From positions 1,206,572 through 1,270,571 of the forward strand of contig NZ_FOCL01000001.1 of NCBI RefSeq assembly GCF_900110105.1: a DNA stretch of 64,000 bases, given 5' to 3'. Positions within the stretch are counted from its first letter, which is position 1. Each line of letters starts with the position of its first letter. Below are positions 20,057 through 30,666 of this stretch, piece after piece. Source of the DNA: Mucilaginibacter gossypiicola. Lineage in GTDB: Bacteria; Bacteroidota; Bacteroidia; Sphingobacteriales; Sphingobacteriaceae. The translations under genes were made by a program, and so were the position numbers. The notes below the pieces were generated by a model. It saw nothing but the letters and a program-made list of their open reading frames with translations. It did not search any database and was not told the origin of the DNA.

Positions 20057-21610
20057 TTATTGAAAGGCGCCTTTACTTATTTGATTATTAACAATACGCG
20101 CCTTTCCATCAATATCCGTTTTACCGTTTATATCAGCCGAAATAACCACTCCCGAATTTTTTGCAGGCGAAGACGGTTGTATGCGTAAATCGGGATGTGC
20201 CGTGCTCAGCAAAAGAGGGTTGATACCGTTGGTTGAATTAGCGTCGTTATTGCTTGTTGTTTTCCAGGCATCGAAGAAGGTAAGCGGCGCACCGTTGGTG
20301 CTGTTCCAGATCCACTGCGGTGTGCCCGTGGTATAATATAAATTGTTGTCAATAATGTTGTTGCTGCCTGTTGTGGTATACTTATGAACAAATACATCAA
20401 CCGGCCGGGCAAATACAATATTGTTTTTGATCACGTTATTATCGCAATGTTCGGTAAGCCTTATCTCCCCTTCTATCTCGCCAAAGGCACCTACAACACG
20501 GTCGTTTTGATACAGGGTATTATTAACAACATAACAATCTTTAGTACCACCGGTTGTATAGTTTAAATAATCGCCCATGTATATGCCCGTGCGATAACAG
20601 TTATATACAAAGTTGTTTCGTACAATGGTAGTTTTGGTGGCATATATGTTACTTTCACTTACCAGGCCTATTCCCCTATCGCTGTTATATACTATGTTTC
20701 TTTCGATGATAGTGTTGGCGCCACCACATACATAAATAGAAATGGCGCCATACCTGTCGGCCCCCCATGTTTCGGGAGTTTTGGTCATGGTGTTATCGTG
20801 AAATTCGTTATCGCTTATTACACCGTTACGGGCATAGTTGGTGGCAACCGCTCCTTTAGGATTAAGATTATCGCCGCCGGCTACAATTACCCCGATGTTT
20901 TCCGTGTCGTAAACTTTATTATGGCTGAAGATGAAACCATCTACATTACCGGCCAACGTTACATTTTCACTTGTGCCTGTATGCGTGTCATGTACCAAGC
21001 AGCCGGTAATAACAAGATTGGTAATTGGCGTGGCCGCGTTTCCTATTACCAGGATGGCATGAGCGCTTCGCCAATCAGCCAGTGAAGCATTATTTTTTAT
21101 GTTATGGATATCGCAATTTTTAATGGTGATATCATGCGAGTTACTGTCGATAGCAATACCCTCCGGATCAACGCCATGTGCCGAACTGATCAAATTACAG
21201 ATCTCAAAACCATCCAGTGTAATGTAAGCTACATTGCGTAACGTAACCAACGCTGTCCAGCCTGTAACTATTGTTTTGCTACCGTCAAGCACAGGTTTCT
21301 CTCCAGGATATGCTTTTAAAGTAATTGTTTTATTTTTTATTCCCGGTTTAGGGAATACTACCTTATCATAATACCTGCCTCCCCTAACCATTATGCTGTC
21401 GCCTGGTATGGCGTGGCTTAAAGCAGCATTTATGGTTTGAAACGGTGCATTGATGGAGCCTTTATTATTGTCAGATCCGTCAACAGCCACATAGTAAGAA
21501 TGGGGGCTAACCAATAATGGTTTATTATGCCCATCGGCATTCTTTTTACAAGAAGCCATCGTATTTATGGTCATGCAACATAAAAACCAAAGAGTGATAT
21601 AAAATTTCAT
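20057..21610 (-). CDS. Parallel beta-helix lipoprotein (DUF1565/pectate-lyase-like)
   Basis: A 517-residue protein. The N-terminus MKFYITLWFLCCMTINTMAS followed by C is a lipoprotein signal with Cys in the lipobox. YYVAVDGSDNNKGSINAPFQ, then VMVRGG-type and VLDGSKTIV segments, start a right-handed beta-helix that covers the whole protein (repeats such as ITLDGFEICN, NTIIERNIVYNSDRGIGL, NVIKNNIVFARP). This fold is used by pectate lyases, polysaccharide lyases and some glycosidases. No T9SS domain is present, so it is probably lipid-anchored at the cell surface. It follows the IPT/NHL, SusD and SusC genes in one direction and likely belongs to the same transcript. Confidence 0.85.
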   Translation of the reverse strand: MKFYITLWFLCCMTINTMASCKKNADGHNKPLLVSPHSYYVAVDGSDNNKGSINAPFQTINAALSHAIPGDSIMVRGGRYYDKVVFPKPGIKNKTITLKAYPGEKPVLDGSKTIVTGWTALVTLRNVAYITLDGFEICNLISSAHGVDPEGIAIDSNSHDITIKNCDIHNIKNNASLADWRSAHAILVIGNAATPITNLVITGCLVHDTHTGTSENVTLAGNVDGFIFSHNKVYDTENIGVIVAGGDNLNPKGAVATNYARNGVISDNEFHDNTMTKTPETWGADRYGAISIYVCGGANTIIERNIVYNSDRGIGLVSESNIYATKTTIVRNNFVYNCYRTGIYMGDYLNYTTGGTKDCYVVNNTLYQNDRVVGAFGEIEGEIRLTEHCDNNVIKNNIVFARPVDVFVHKYTTTGSNNIIDNNLYYTTGTPQWIWNSTNGAPLTFFDAWKTTSNNDANSTNGINPLLLSTAHPDLRIQPSSPAKNSGVVISADINGKTDIDGKARIVNNQISKGAFQ

Positions 21611-21820
21611 TACAATTAATTAAAAATTTGAAAGGAACATGTCAGCAGCCTGGTAATAGGCCCGTAGCAGAAACATATCTGCTACGAGGCACTATATAAA
21701 CTAACCAAACAATAAACTATCATTCGCGTCGCTCGCGGTAAACTAAAACTGCTTTTAAGGATTAGCTGATAATTAATGTTGCTTAACGCAATTTGGCGAC
21801 ACTTCTTAAGAAGCTTCTCT

Positions 21821-23155
21821 TTACTCCGAAACTATCTTCCTTATCATGTTGTTATTTTTATCCAATACATACACCGTTCCGTTTTTATCAACGGCTACCC
21901 CAGTTGGCGCGCTAAATAACGCGGAGCCACCTATCGCATCAGAATAACCGGCCGAGCCGCTTCCGGCAAAGGTACTTACATCAAAATTGCCGGCCTGGAT
22001 GTAGCGGATACTTTGATCCGGGTTATCTGTATTGCCGGATACTGTACCATTACCTGCTACGTATATATTATCGTTATTATCAACCGCGAGCCCCCACGGA
22101 TAAGCAAACCTTGCTACGGAACTTGTACCGTTAACATATCCTATGCTGCCTGTTTGCCCGGCAACAATGCTGCCCTGCCATGTGCCTGCTGTGAACTTTT
22201 TAACCACCTGGTCGCCATTAACGGATACATATAAATTACCGTTTTTATCAAAAGCGATGCCTGCCGGATAATACAAGCCGCCTACAACCTGCGTTGCTGT
22301 AAACTGGGCCGATACCTGGTAAATGTTACCGGGGTTGGAGCAGCTTCCGTAATAAACATATCCTGACTTTTTATCTACAGCTATACTCCAGGGTTCCTGG
22401 TTAGCCCAGGCCCATGTGGTGGCAGTACCATCGGGTGTAATTTTCCGGATATCCCAGTTTATTGGATCTACAGAATAAACATTGCCCTGCGCATCTGTAG
22501 CTACCGAATAGGGTAAATTAAAGGTGGCGGCAGTACCTTTTCCGTCGCCATACCCTGCTGCATTGGGATTGCCGGCCAGGGTGGTCACATTTCCGGCGCT
22601 GTCAATTTTTCTGATACAATGGTTCCCGGGATCGGCAACGTATACGTTAAGGTTATCATCAACAGCAATACCCATACTCCTATACCAGCTTTGGCCGCTT
22701 AGGTTAAACATGGCATCGGTGCCCTTCCCGTTGGCGAAACCAGCTTTACCAGATCCAGCAAGTGTACTAACAGTCCTGGTATATTGGTAAGTAAAATTGC
22801 TTGTACTTGAGGCAGAACCTTTTCCTATGGTCACCATGATTGGCCCGGATCCGGCTTTTTTAGGTACTACTACTATCATTTGAGAGGTATTGGCACCAAT
22901 AATTTTAAGTTTCAGCCCATTAAGCGTAACAGAAATTTGTGAGGTGTCTGTCGAAAAATTTGTGCCGTTGATCAATACCTCGGTGCCACCTCCGCCCTGC
23001 GCCGGGATAAACGAACTGATACTGATGGGGGCATTAGCATCATGCGTTGGGACTTTATCTTTTTTACAACCTGCAATGGTTGTCATGATAAAAATTGCCC
23101 CGGTCAGGAAGTATATGCTCATACCTCCCGACATTATTTTTATGAATATTTTCAT
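21821..23155 (-). CDS. IPT/TIG and NHL-repeat lipoprotein, putative surface glycan-binding protein
   Basis: A 444-residue lipoprotein (hydrophobic leader ending TIAG-C). Residues about 40-125 are an IPT/TIG immunoglobulin-like domain (ISISSFIPAQGGGGTEVLIN, GTNFSTDTSQ). Residues about 130-444 are NHL-type six-bladed propeller repeats, seen as GIAVDDNLNVYVADPGNHCI, VATDAQGNVYSVDP, GIAFDKNGNLYVSVNG and GVAVDKNGTVYVLDKNNNMI. In Bacteroidota, IPT-NHL lipoproteins are commonly encoded directly after SusD and take the place of SusE/SusF-like surface glycan-binding proteins. It begins 64 bases after the SusD stop, in line with that role. Confidence 0.88.
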   Translation of the reverse strand: MKIFIKIMSGGMSIYFLTGAIFIMTTIAGCKKDKVPTHDANAPISISSFIPAQGGGGTEVLINGTNFSTDTSQISVTLNGLKLKIIGANTSQMIVVVPKKAGSGPIMVTIGKGSASSTSNFTYQYTRTVSTLAGSGKAGFANGKGTDAMFNLSGQSWYRSMGIAVDDNLNVYVADPGNHCIRKIDSAGNVTTLAGNPNAAGYGDGKGTAATFNLPYSVATDAQGNVYSVDPINWDIRKITPDGTATTWAWANQEPWSIAVDKKSGYVYYGSCSNPGNIYQVSAQFTATQVVGGLYYPAGIAFDKNGNLYVSVNGDQVVKKFTAGTWQGSIVAGQTGSIGYVNGTSSVARFAYPWGLAVDNNDNIYVAGNGTVSGNTDNPDQSIRYIQAGNFDVSTFAGSGSAGYSDAIGGSALFSAPTGVAVDKNGTVYVLDKNNNMIRKIVSE

Positions 23156-23219
23156 TGGAATAATTACTTGTTAATTATCTGCGTTTCCATAAATCTTTAA
23201 TACTGTTTCAGCATGTGCA

Positions 23220-25055
23220 TTACCAACCCGGGTTTTGCACCAATGCCCTATCGCGGTCTAACTGATATTGCGAAATCGGGAATAGGTACATTTTGTTGTT
23301 CCATACCCTTTTCTGAAAAAGTGTTTTATTATAAAAACCCGCGAATAAAAATCCCTGGCCCTGATCGTCAGTATTCACATTCAGGCCGTAAATAGTTTGG
23401 TTTTCGTCGGTACCTAATAATAACATTCTTACCAGGGTAAAGTATCTGTCGCTTTCAAAGCAGAGCTCCACCTGTCTTTCTCTCAAAATGTATTTCCGCA
23501 TCAAGTCTTTGTTTCCAACGGCGGCAGGGTAAACAGATTGAATACCTGGTAAACCGGCCCTCGATCTAACCAAATTGAGATAAGTAACAATATTGGGGTT
23601 GCCCGGATCATATTCATTCAAGGCCTCCACATAATCCAACAGTATTTCGGCATACCTGATGAGGATAAAAGGACGGTAAGTAGCCTGATCCTGCCTGATA
23701 TTATCAGCAGGGCTCACATTTTTCAATACATTATATCCGGTGATATTGTTGCTTGCGCCGGTTGCCTTCGGTCCCGATTTGCCATTGTAATAAAACTCCA
23801 CCCTTCCTGTGCCATCAATATTGGCGGCCGATGAATAATAATTTTTATCATCAATTGTAGGTGCCGGTAATACCGGGCGACCATTATACAGGATGTATGC
23901 ATAGAAACGAGGCTCGCGATTGGCATACATGTTCCATTGCCCTTTCTTATGCTCCCAATAGTTATTACCGTCGCTTTGCGCAAAATTACTTGCCACATAG
24001 CCCGATTGTGGGTCATCAATGGTGCGGCCATTGTTCATAGCAAAAGCATCCACCACATTCTGAGTGGCATTGTAAATACTGTACCCGCCGGGGCCCGGCG
24101 ATACGCATTTGGTATATCCCCAGTAACTCCATGAGTTTCTTGAAAATATGATCTCTGTATTCCAGTTGGTAAGGAAAAGGTCGCGTACAGATAGATAAGG
24201 GTCAAATTGGGTTCCGCCGTTGTCAAGATTGGTAAACAGCTTGTAAGCGTTAAGGTCAATCACCGCTTTGGCCGCGTCGGCGGCTTCTTTCCATTTATTA
24301 GCATCGTAAGTTGCGGGGGCCAAAGCAGTACCATCCTGATTTTTTAATGATGACAGTGCGGGATTGCCATTCCATAACGGGCTCGCAGCCAGTAACGCAA
24401 GCTGCGCTTTTACGGCCAAACAGGCGCCTTTTGTAGGACGGCCATAGTTACTTGATGACGCCCATTGATCGGGCAGGCCCGTAGCCGCCTGGTCCATCAA
24501 CTGATTTATGTAGGCTTTGCAATCATCAAAAGACGCTCTTGGATATTTATTAAAGTCGTCATTTAAACTTAATGCCCCTGTAAGCTTTACAACCGGGCCA
24601 TACTGCTTCATTAATTGCCAGTAAAACCATCCGCGTAAAAAACGAACTTCGGATTTATATTGACTCTTCAACGTTGCACCTAACTGGCTGTCAGGAACTT
24701 TATCAATATTATCTTCAAAAATAAAAGACGACCTGATGCCTGTATAATAGTTATCCCAGTAATCAAAATAAGCGTTTACCGAACTCCAGTTACCTGCAAC
24801 CATTTGCCTTACATTGGTACCGGGGATAGACACCGACGATTCGTCACTGGCCCCCATGGCACTATAATCGCCGCCATCCGTTTGTTTGATATAACCATAT
24901 ATATTATACAGGTACGCTTCGGCATTTGCCCTGGTACCCCAAATTAAATCGGACGTTAACAGGTTATCGGGCTTTTTATTGAGGTAATTACACGAAGATA
25001 AAACGGCACTCAGGCAGCATAACCCAATAGCCATAATTAGTATATTTTTTTTCAT
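23220..25055 (-). CDS. SusD/RagB family surface nutrient-binding lipoprotein
   Basis: I chose the ATG at 25055, giving a lipoprotein leader (MKKNILIMAIGLCCLSAVLS-SC). The frame is open to 25103 but those residues precede the leader. The protein of about 611 residues has the SusD layout: NYLNKKPDNLLTSDLIWG at the N-terminus, TPR-type helices (KSEVRFLRGWFYWQLMKQYG), and a C-terminal RagB segment (RPFILIRYAEILLDYVEALN, LNLVRSRAGLPG, ILRERQVELCFESDRYFTLV). SusD caps the SusC transporter and binds the oligosaccharide. It follows susC after 47 bases. Confidence 0.93.
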   Translation of the reverse strand: MKKNILIMAIGLCCLSAVLSSCNYLNKKPDNLLTSDLIWGTRANAEAYLYNIYGYIKQTDGGDYSAMGASDESSVSIPGTNVRQMVAGNWSSVNAYFDYWDNYYTGIRSSFIFEDNIDKVPDSQLGATLKSQYKSEVRFLRGWFYWQLMKQYGPVVKLTGALSLNDDFNKYPRASFDDCKAYINQLMDQAATGLPDQWASSSNYGRPTKGACLAVKAQLALLAASPLWNGNPALSSLKNQDGTALAPATYDANKWKEAADAAKAVIDLNAYKLFTNLDNGGTQFDPYLSVRDLFLTNWNTEIIFSRNSWSYWGYTKCVSPGPGGYSIYNATQNVVDAFAMNNGRTIDDPQSGYVASNFAQSDGNNYWEHKKGQWNMYANREPRFYAYILYNGRPVLPAPTIDDKNYYSSAANIDGTGRVEFYYNGKSGPKATGASNNITGYNVLKNVSPADNIRQDQATYRPFILIRYAEILLDYVEALNEYDPGNPNIVTYLNLVRSRAGLPGIQSVYPAAVGNKDLMRKYILRERQVELCFESDRYFTLVRMLLLGTDENQTIYGLNVNTDDQGQGFLFAGFYNKTLFQKRVWNNKMYLFPISQYQLDRDRALVQNPGW

Positions 25056-25102
25056 CGCAAAGGCTTTAAATACTTTTTGAAATCTTTTTAATTCCGTTAT
25101 CA

Positions 25103-28100
25103 CTAAAACGAGGCCCTTAATCCCAAAGCAAATAACCTTACCGGCGGATAACCAGCCCCGTTTGAGCCAAGTTCAGGGTCCCAAAGTTTGAATTTGGAGA
25201 AGGTTAACAGGTTTTGCCCCGTTAAATACAGGTAAACAGAATTGATCCCGGCTTTGGTAATAAACATTGGTTTAAGGGTATATCCCAGTGTGGCCTGCTT
25301 TAAGCGTACAAATGATGCGTCTTTACTCCACCATGTGCTTGGCTGGTAGTTATTACTGTTTTGATTGGAAATACCCAAACGAGGATAATCTACGTTTTGG
25401 CTTGGATTTTCAACCGTCCACCTGTTTTCAAGATTGGCGAGCATGCCCGATGGATAAGTGCCCATACCGGTAAATGGCACAATACCCGCGCCGGTTGCAC
25501 CCGACCCGATTATGGCCGACCCGTTAGCCATGATCACCACGTTAGATACTCCCTGGAAGAAAAGTGAAAGATCAAAATTATGATAGCCAACTGTAAACCC
25601 GGCACCGTATAATATGGTTGGCACATCTGATTTACCGGTATATACCCTGTCAAAACTGTTTATCACACCATCGCCGTTTACATCTTTGTACTTGATGTCG
25701 CCAGGCCTTAATACCGCGCCAAATTGTGAAGGGCTTTTATCAACATCTTCCTGCGATGTAAATAGGCCTTCGGCAATATACATCAGGTTGTCGCCATATT
25801 TGCGACCGGTAGATTGTTGATACGAGTATAGTTGTTTAGGCTCGTCCTGCTGTATAATTTTATTATTATTATAAGTTAAGTTACCGTAAAGGCGAAGGGA
25901 TACTTTGCCAAAATTATCGTTGTATTCAACATTGCCTTCGATACCCCGGTTATTCATTTCGCCGAGATTGGCAAATACAGCGCCACTAACGCCCAAAATA
26001 CCCGATAGCGAGCTACGCTTAACCAGGATATTAGTCCTGCGCTCCTTATAAGCGTCGATAGTGATGTTTAACTTATTAAACAAACCTATTTCTAAACCGA
26101 TGTTGTCTTTGGTTGCTTTTTCCCAGGTAAGGTTCTCCACCCCTATTACGCTTTCGGTTATACCGTTGAATACAACTCCGTTAAGGCCTAAACCTACCGA
26201 ACCACCTGCACCGTATTGACCGATATAGGGGAATCTTGTTATACCATAATTAGAACCGATCTGGTCATTACCTACAATACCATGCGATCCTCTTACTTTA
26301 AGCAGGTTAAATGTACTGGTAAGGTTTTTAAAAAAAGGCTCCCTTGAAATTACCCAGCCGCCCGAAACTGAAGGAAAAAAGCCAAACTTTTTGCCTGCTT
26401 CAAAGTTTTCCGAGCCTGTGTAGCCAGCGTTAACCTCAAATAAATACCTATCGGCATAGGCATAAGTAGCCCTTCCTGCGAAACCCTGGTTATTGTAGGG
26501 AATGGAGCTAACAACATCGCCAGCCGAGCTCTGTACCCTCGAGCGCATATTATACAAAAACAGGCCTCCAAAATGGTGCTTCCCGAATGATTGATCATAG
26601 TTGATATTTGTTTCGAGGTACATCGTTTTTTCGGCAGATGATGATTGCGAATAACCTAAAAACTGGTTCCCGTACCTTGATTGGCTCAGTACCAAATTGC
26701 CGTCGGCATCTCTTGAGGTAGCCAGGTAAAGGTCATTGACACCGGTCCTGCGGTTATCATTTTCACTGTACGAATCAAATGAAAACCTTGCCATAGCGCT
26801 TAATCCATTGGTGATGGCATCCAGTTTCTGGTTAATGGAAAACACCGACTGAACAGTAGGACGAAATTCATTGTGATAGCCAGAGTTTTGAATATCGTTT
26901 ACCGGGTTGGAGCCGCCGTTATTAAACGGACCAGCCCACTGGCCACCCGGGTATCGTATTGGAAAGGCATTAGGTGGTGTTAAATATGATTCGTACCAGA
27001 TATTCCCGGCAGATAAACCCGGATAACGGCTGCTTACCAGCAAGGCATCCAGGTTCATTGTTAATAAAGTAGATTTGCTCAGATCGATATCAAGGTTCGA
27101 TCTGAAATCATATCTTTTGAAATTAAGATTGGGATTGTAGCCGTTCTGTTTGGTAACCTTATAACTCCCCTCCTGGTCATAAAAAGAAGCAGAAACATAG
27201 TACCGTACAGATGGTGCACCACCGCTTACATTAAGGTTAGTGTTATAGCCTGGTGCCCAATCTTTATAAACTGATTTTATCCAGTTTACGTTAGGATAAA
27301 GGTATGGATCTAAACCACTTGCTGTTTTTTGGATAGTTTCTTCAGAATAGGCGGCTGTGGTTCCGTCATTGCTTGTTGCCTCGTTATGTAGCCTCATCCA
27401 AGATACGGCATCGAGCATTTTAGGCGTTTTTGTTAGCCCCGACATGGTGGCTTCTGTTTTTAAGGAGATCTTGGGCTTTCCGGCCACGCCTCTTTTTGTG
27501 GTGATGATCAAAACACCGTTTGCACCCTTAGCGCCGTATACAGCCGTTGATGATGCATCTTTCAATAAAGATATACTTTGAATATCCTCCGGGTCGATGT
27601 TATTATAAGCTCCTCCATAGGTGCTATTCACATCATCACGCTGTACGCCATCTATAATAATAAGCGGATTTGCATTACCTGTAAATGTACCGATGCCCCT
27701 GATCGTGAACGAGGCATTATCATAACCCGGCTCACCGCTTCGTTGCATGGATATAACCCCGGCAACCTTACCTGCCAGCGCATTGGATAAGGAGCGGTTT
27801 GGGGTTGTTATATCGGCCACGTTCACTGTGGTAACAGCACCGGTTATCGATACCTTTTTTTGCTTGCCATAACCTACAACCACTACTTCGTTTATGCCCT
27901 TGGTATCGTCAAGTAACTGAACAGTAAGGTATGATGTTGCCCCGGTAACTGTAACCTCTTTAGATACAAAACCGGCAAATGATATAACCAGAACACTTTT
28001 ATCATTGGCTTCAATGGTAAACCGACCTTCACTATCGGTTATCACACCCTTATCCGAGCCTTTTATCCGTACACTGGCGCCGGGTAAGGTAACACCTTTT

Positions 28101-28528
28101 GAGTCGGTTACAACGCCTGATACTTTTATAACAGGTATTGGTTGAGGCTCCGCATCAAAAGGCCTGGGTTTGATGATGATCGTTTTGTCGTCAATATTGT
28201 AAATAAACGGCTGCCCTTTAAACGTTAATTTTAATACGTCTTCCAGTTCGGTATTCAGAACATTGATGCTTACCGGATTAGCATCTTTGATCACCTTTGA
28301 ATTATAGAAGAAATCATATCCGCTTTGTTCGCCTATTTTTTTCAGGACTTTCTCTAACGGAGCATTTTTTTCTGATAACGTGATCTTTTGCGCGTAACCT
28401 GAAGCACTTGCCTGAAGTATGGTTGCCACCAATAAAATGATGGATAGTTTCATAATCAACAAAGCTTTATTTTTTATACAGGGGACCCCATATAATGTTA
28501 TTTCATAACATTTCATACATTTGAACAA
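25103..28528 (-). CDS. SusC/RagA TonB-dependent outer-membrane transporter with STN domain
   Basis: A 1141-residue protein. An N-terminal leader (LLIMKLSIILLVATILQASA) is followed by an STN domain (ITLSEKNAPLEKVLKKIGEQ to DDKTIIIK), a carboxypeptidase-regulatory-like domain (VSGVVTDSKGVTLPGASVRI), a plug with SusC signature (VVVGYGKQKKVSITGAVTTV, IRGIGTFTGNANPLIIIDGV, SISLLKDASSTAVYGAKGAN) and a barrel ending in an aromatic residue. An STN domain on a SusC protein signals through a FecR anti-sigma factor to an ECF sigma factor, and both genes lie directly upstream. The start may instead be the ATG at 28453; longer leaders like this one are common in the family. Confidence 0.93.
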   Translation of the reverse strand: MFKCMKCYEITLYGVPCIKNKALLIMKLSIILLVATILQASASGYAQKITLSEKNAPLEKVLKKIGEQSGYDFFYNSKVIKDANPVSINVLNTELEDVLKLTFKGQPFIYNIDDKTIIIKPRPFDAEPQPIPVIKVSGVVTDSKGVTLPGASVRIKGSDKGVITDSEGRFTIEANDKSVLVISFAGFVSKEVTVTGATSYLTVQLLDDTKGINEVVVVGYGKQKKVSITGAVTTVNVADITTPNRSLSNALAGKVAGVISMQRSGEPGYDNASFTIRGIGTFTGNANPLIIIDGVQRDDVNSTYGGAYNNIDPEDIQSISLLKDASSTAVYGAKGANGVLIITTKRGVAGKPKISLKTEATMSGLTKTPKMLDAVSWMRLHNEATSNDGTTAAYSEETIQKTASGLDPYLYPNVNWIKSVYKDWAPGYNTNLNVSGGAPSVRYYVSASFYDQEGSYKVTKQNGYNPNLNFKRYDFRSNLDIDLSKSTLLTMNLDALLVSSRYPGLSAGNIWYESYLTPPNAFPIRYPGGQWAGPFNNGGSNPVNDIQNSGYHNEFRPTVQSVFSINQKLDAITNGLSAMARFSFDSYSENDNRRTGVNDLYLATSRDADGNLVLSQSRYGNQFLGYSQSSSAEKTMYLETNINYDQSFGKHHFGGLFLYNMRSRVQSSAGDVVSSIPYNNQGFAGRATYAYADRYLFEVNAGYTGSENFEAGKKFGFFPSVSGGWVISREPFFKNLTSTFNLLKVRGSHGIVGNDQIGSNYGITRFPYIGQYGAGGSVGLGLNGVVFNGITESVIGVENLTWEKATKDNIGLEIGLFNKLNITIDAYKERRTNILVKRSSLSGILGVSGAVFANLGEMNNRGIEGNVEYNDNFGKVSLRLYGNLTYNNNKIIQQDEPKQLYSYQQSTGRKYGDNLMYIAEGLFTSQEDVDKSPSQFGAVLRPGDIKYKDVNGDGVINSFDRVYTGKSDVPTILYGAGFTVGYHNFDLSLFFQGVSNVVIMANGSAIIGSGATGAGIVPFTGMGTYPSGMLANLENRWTVENPSQNVDYPRLGISNQNSNNYQPSTWWSKDASFVRLKQATLGYTLKPMFITKAGINSVYLYLTGQNLLTFSKFKLWDPELGSNGAGYPPVRLFALGLRASF

Positions 28529-28651
28529 GTTTGGGTTTAAGGTGTAAATTGGACTACGAATTTAGTTTCATGGTAAGCCCTAACTTTTTTAGTCGGGAGT
28601 GTTCCACCACTTCCGGCTTACTTTTAAGGTTACCATAATGCGGGTAAAATA

Positions 28652-29827
28652 TCACGGCATAATAATAACCCTCCTTCCCTCGATCTTAATTTTTACGCTA
28701 CCTGTTTTCTCTATAATTTTGAGTGCCTGGGCCAGATCCTTTGAACGCGACACCATGCCTCCAAATTTCAAGTTATCTACATTGCCCGTGTATTCCACAT
28801 CAATATTATACCAGCGGGCCAGTTTGCTCATGATGCTTTTCAAATCCTCGTCAACAAACATGAAATAGCCGTTTTTCCAGGCCACTACATCGTCTGTATC
28901 CACTTCCTGAACATGGATCGAATTATCTGTGATATTAGATTGCTCGCCGGGCTTAAGCAGTTTTGATTGATTCAATTTGGTGGATAGTACCTTAACAGAA
29001 CCTTCCAATAAAGTGGTTTTTACCGAGGCATCGTCGGGATAGGAACTGATATTAAAATGCGTTCCTAAAACTTCAACCTCCTGCGAATTGCTCACAACTT
29101 TAAACGGTTTGGCCGGATTTTTCGCAACTTCAAAATAGGCCTCCCCGTTTAGTTCAACCCGGCGTACAGCACCGCTGAAATTGGTTGGATAACGAAGTGA
29201 AGATTCCGCGTTCAACCAAACTTTTGAACCATCCGGTAAATTAACCTGGTATTGGCCGCCTTTGGGTGTTTCAATTGTATTATAGGCTTGTTCGTTACCT
29301 TTGGTTGCATTAGATGCGTCATTGGTAATAGTATAAACTAATTTCCCATTCCCGGTTTTAGTAATGGTTACGCCTGATTGTTTTGCCAGCTGCCCTGTGC
29401 CAAGATCATCGAGTGTAATTTTTGATCCGTTAGATAAAGTTAAGATAGCCTTATTGCCGCCGGGGGCGATAAGGTGCTTAGCGGCTGCCTGCTGGTTACC
29501 AGTTGATAACGAGGCGATATTATGCTTTAAATATATAACCAGTAAAGTTGATAGTGTAAGGAATAGCGCAACGGAGGCGGCTATAAGCCAACGCCCACTC
29601 ATAAACACAGGCCTTTTAACTTCGGATTCGCGCGTTTTTATTTCTTGTAATACTTTGCCATAAAGTTCTGCTTTAACGATACTTTCATCGCCCATTAAAG
29701 ATTCGTCCCATTTCAGTTCGTTTTTCTGAAGGATATCGTAATAGTCCATCAAAAGCTTTTCTTCCCCGGCAGTGGCCTGGTTCGAGAGATATTTATTTAT
29801 TAAACTGAGTAGTAATTCTTTGTCCAT
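28652..29827 (-). CDS. FecR-family anti-sigma factor
   Basis: A 391-residue inner-membrane protein. The cytoplasmic N-terminal about 85 residues are the sigma-binding part (LLSLINKYLSNQATAGEEKL), then one membrane helix (LIAASVALFLTLSTLLVIYL). The periplasmic FecR domain follows (YNTIETPKGGQYQVNLPDGS, VWLNAESSLRYP, RRVELNGEAYFEVAKNPAKP, FKVVSNSQEVEVLGTHFNIS), then a C-terminal secretin/TonB-short-like domain (LKSIMSKLARWYNIDVEYTG). It would relay substrate capture by the STN-bearing SusC to the sigma factor encoded just upstream. Confidence 0.94.
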   Translation of the reverse strand: MDKELLLSLINKYLSNQATAGEEKLLMDYYDILQKNELKWDESLMGDESIVKAELYGKVLQEIKTRESEVKRPVFMSGRWLIAASVALFLTLSTLLVIYLKHNIASLSTGNQQAAAKHLIAPGGNKAILTLSNGSKITLDDLGTGQLAKQSGVTITKTGNGKLVYTITNDASNATKGNEQAYNTIETPKGGQYQVNLPDGSKVWLNAESSLRYPTNFSGAVRRVELNGEAYFEVAKNPAKPFKVVSNSQEVEVLGTHFNISSYPDDASVKTTLLEGSVKVLSTKLNQSKLLKPGEQSNITDNSIHVQEVDTDDVVAWKNGYFMFVDEDLKSIMSKLARWYNIDVEYTGNVDNLKFGGMVSRSKDLAQALKIIEKTGSVKIKIEGRRVIIMP

Positions 29828-29944
29828 AGGTTTGTTGTTGTATGTATGTACCTTAATACATGCAGCACCCCCAAAGAAATTTTTAATATTTTTTTGAGGA
29901 GATGAACCAGGGAACGTAGGAATGAAAAAAACTGAAAAGAAAGA

Positions 29945-30532
29945 TCAAAACCATCGGCCGCAAAACATGATCAGCGCCATGCAAACAAAATCGCCTAATG
30001 TTTTACGCAGGCGGTTAAGAGCTATGGTTAATTGATTTTCGACAGTTTTGGGAGAGATGCCAAGGCGTTCGGCAATTTCTTTAGTGGATAAATGTTCTTT
30101 TCGGCTCATGATAAATATCTGCCTGCATTTATCAGGCAATTCGGCAATGCCTTGCTCCAGTAAGCGGTTAATTTCTTTTTCAGATAAAATCTCTTCACCG
30201 CCGTTATTGCTAAAGAGTTCTTCCAAATTATTAAACAAACCAGCTTTTACTTTGCCCGAGCGTAGCACATTGAACACCTGATAACGAACGGCGGTATATA
30301 AATAAGCGTTTAGAGAGACTACCTGGAGCGTTGTTCTTTTTATCCAAAGGTTTACCAATACTTCCTGGGTTATGTCTTCGGATACCTGGCGATCACGGAG
30401 TATGTTGTATGCCGAAAGGTAAAGTTTTGACCAATATTTATTATAGATGTGTTCGAACGCCGCGAGATCATTCTCCTGGATCAATCCAATAAGTCTGTCG
30501 TCAGAAAATAACTGAACTTCCGGGCTATTCAT
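29945..30532 (-). CDS. ECF RNA polymerase sigma factor
   Basis: A 195-residue ECF sigma-70 factor of the Bacteroidota type. Region 2 is FEHIYNKYWSKLYLSAYNIL with SEDITQEVLVNLW, and region 4 is ELPDKCRQIFIMSRKEHLST with KEIAERLGISPKTVENQLTI. It lies 117 bases upstream of its anti-sigma partner. In such loci the sigma factor switches on the SusCD operon when the transporter is occupied. A nearly symmetrical CGTTTG/CAAACG repeat lies 135 bases upstream. Confidence 0.94.
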   Translation of the reverse strand: MNSPEVQLFSDDRLIGLIQENDLAAFEHIYNKYWSKLYLSAYNILRDRQVSEDITQEVLVNLWIKRTTLQVVSLNAYLYTAVRYQVFNVLRSGKVKAGLFNNLEELFSNNGGEEILSEKEINRLLEQGIAELPDKCRQIFIMSRKEHLSTKEIAERLGISPKTVENQLTIALNRLRKTLGDFVCMALIMFCGRWF

Positions 30533-30666
30533 TCCGCATTATAACAATTTGCCAAATCAACGAGGGTGTTTTATCTCAAAATCTCTTATTCGTCATTATC
30601 CAAATGGCAGAACATTACCACATGGATACTTAATTTTATTATAGCCCTCATGGATGTCTGCAATCG

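Noticed and set aside
28573..28621. Possible three-way-junction RNA between fecR and susC
   Set aside because: GTAAGCC/GGCTTAC encloses two small stems, but the inner stem pairs better on the strand that is not transcribed here, and no known RNA family was recognised.
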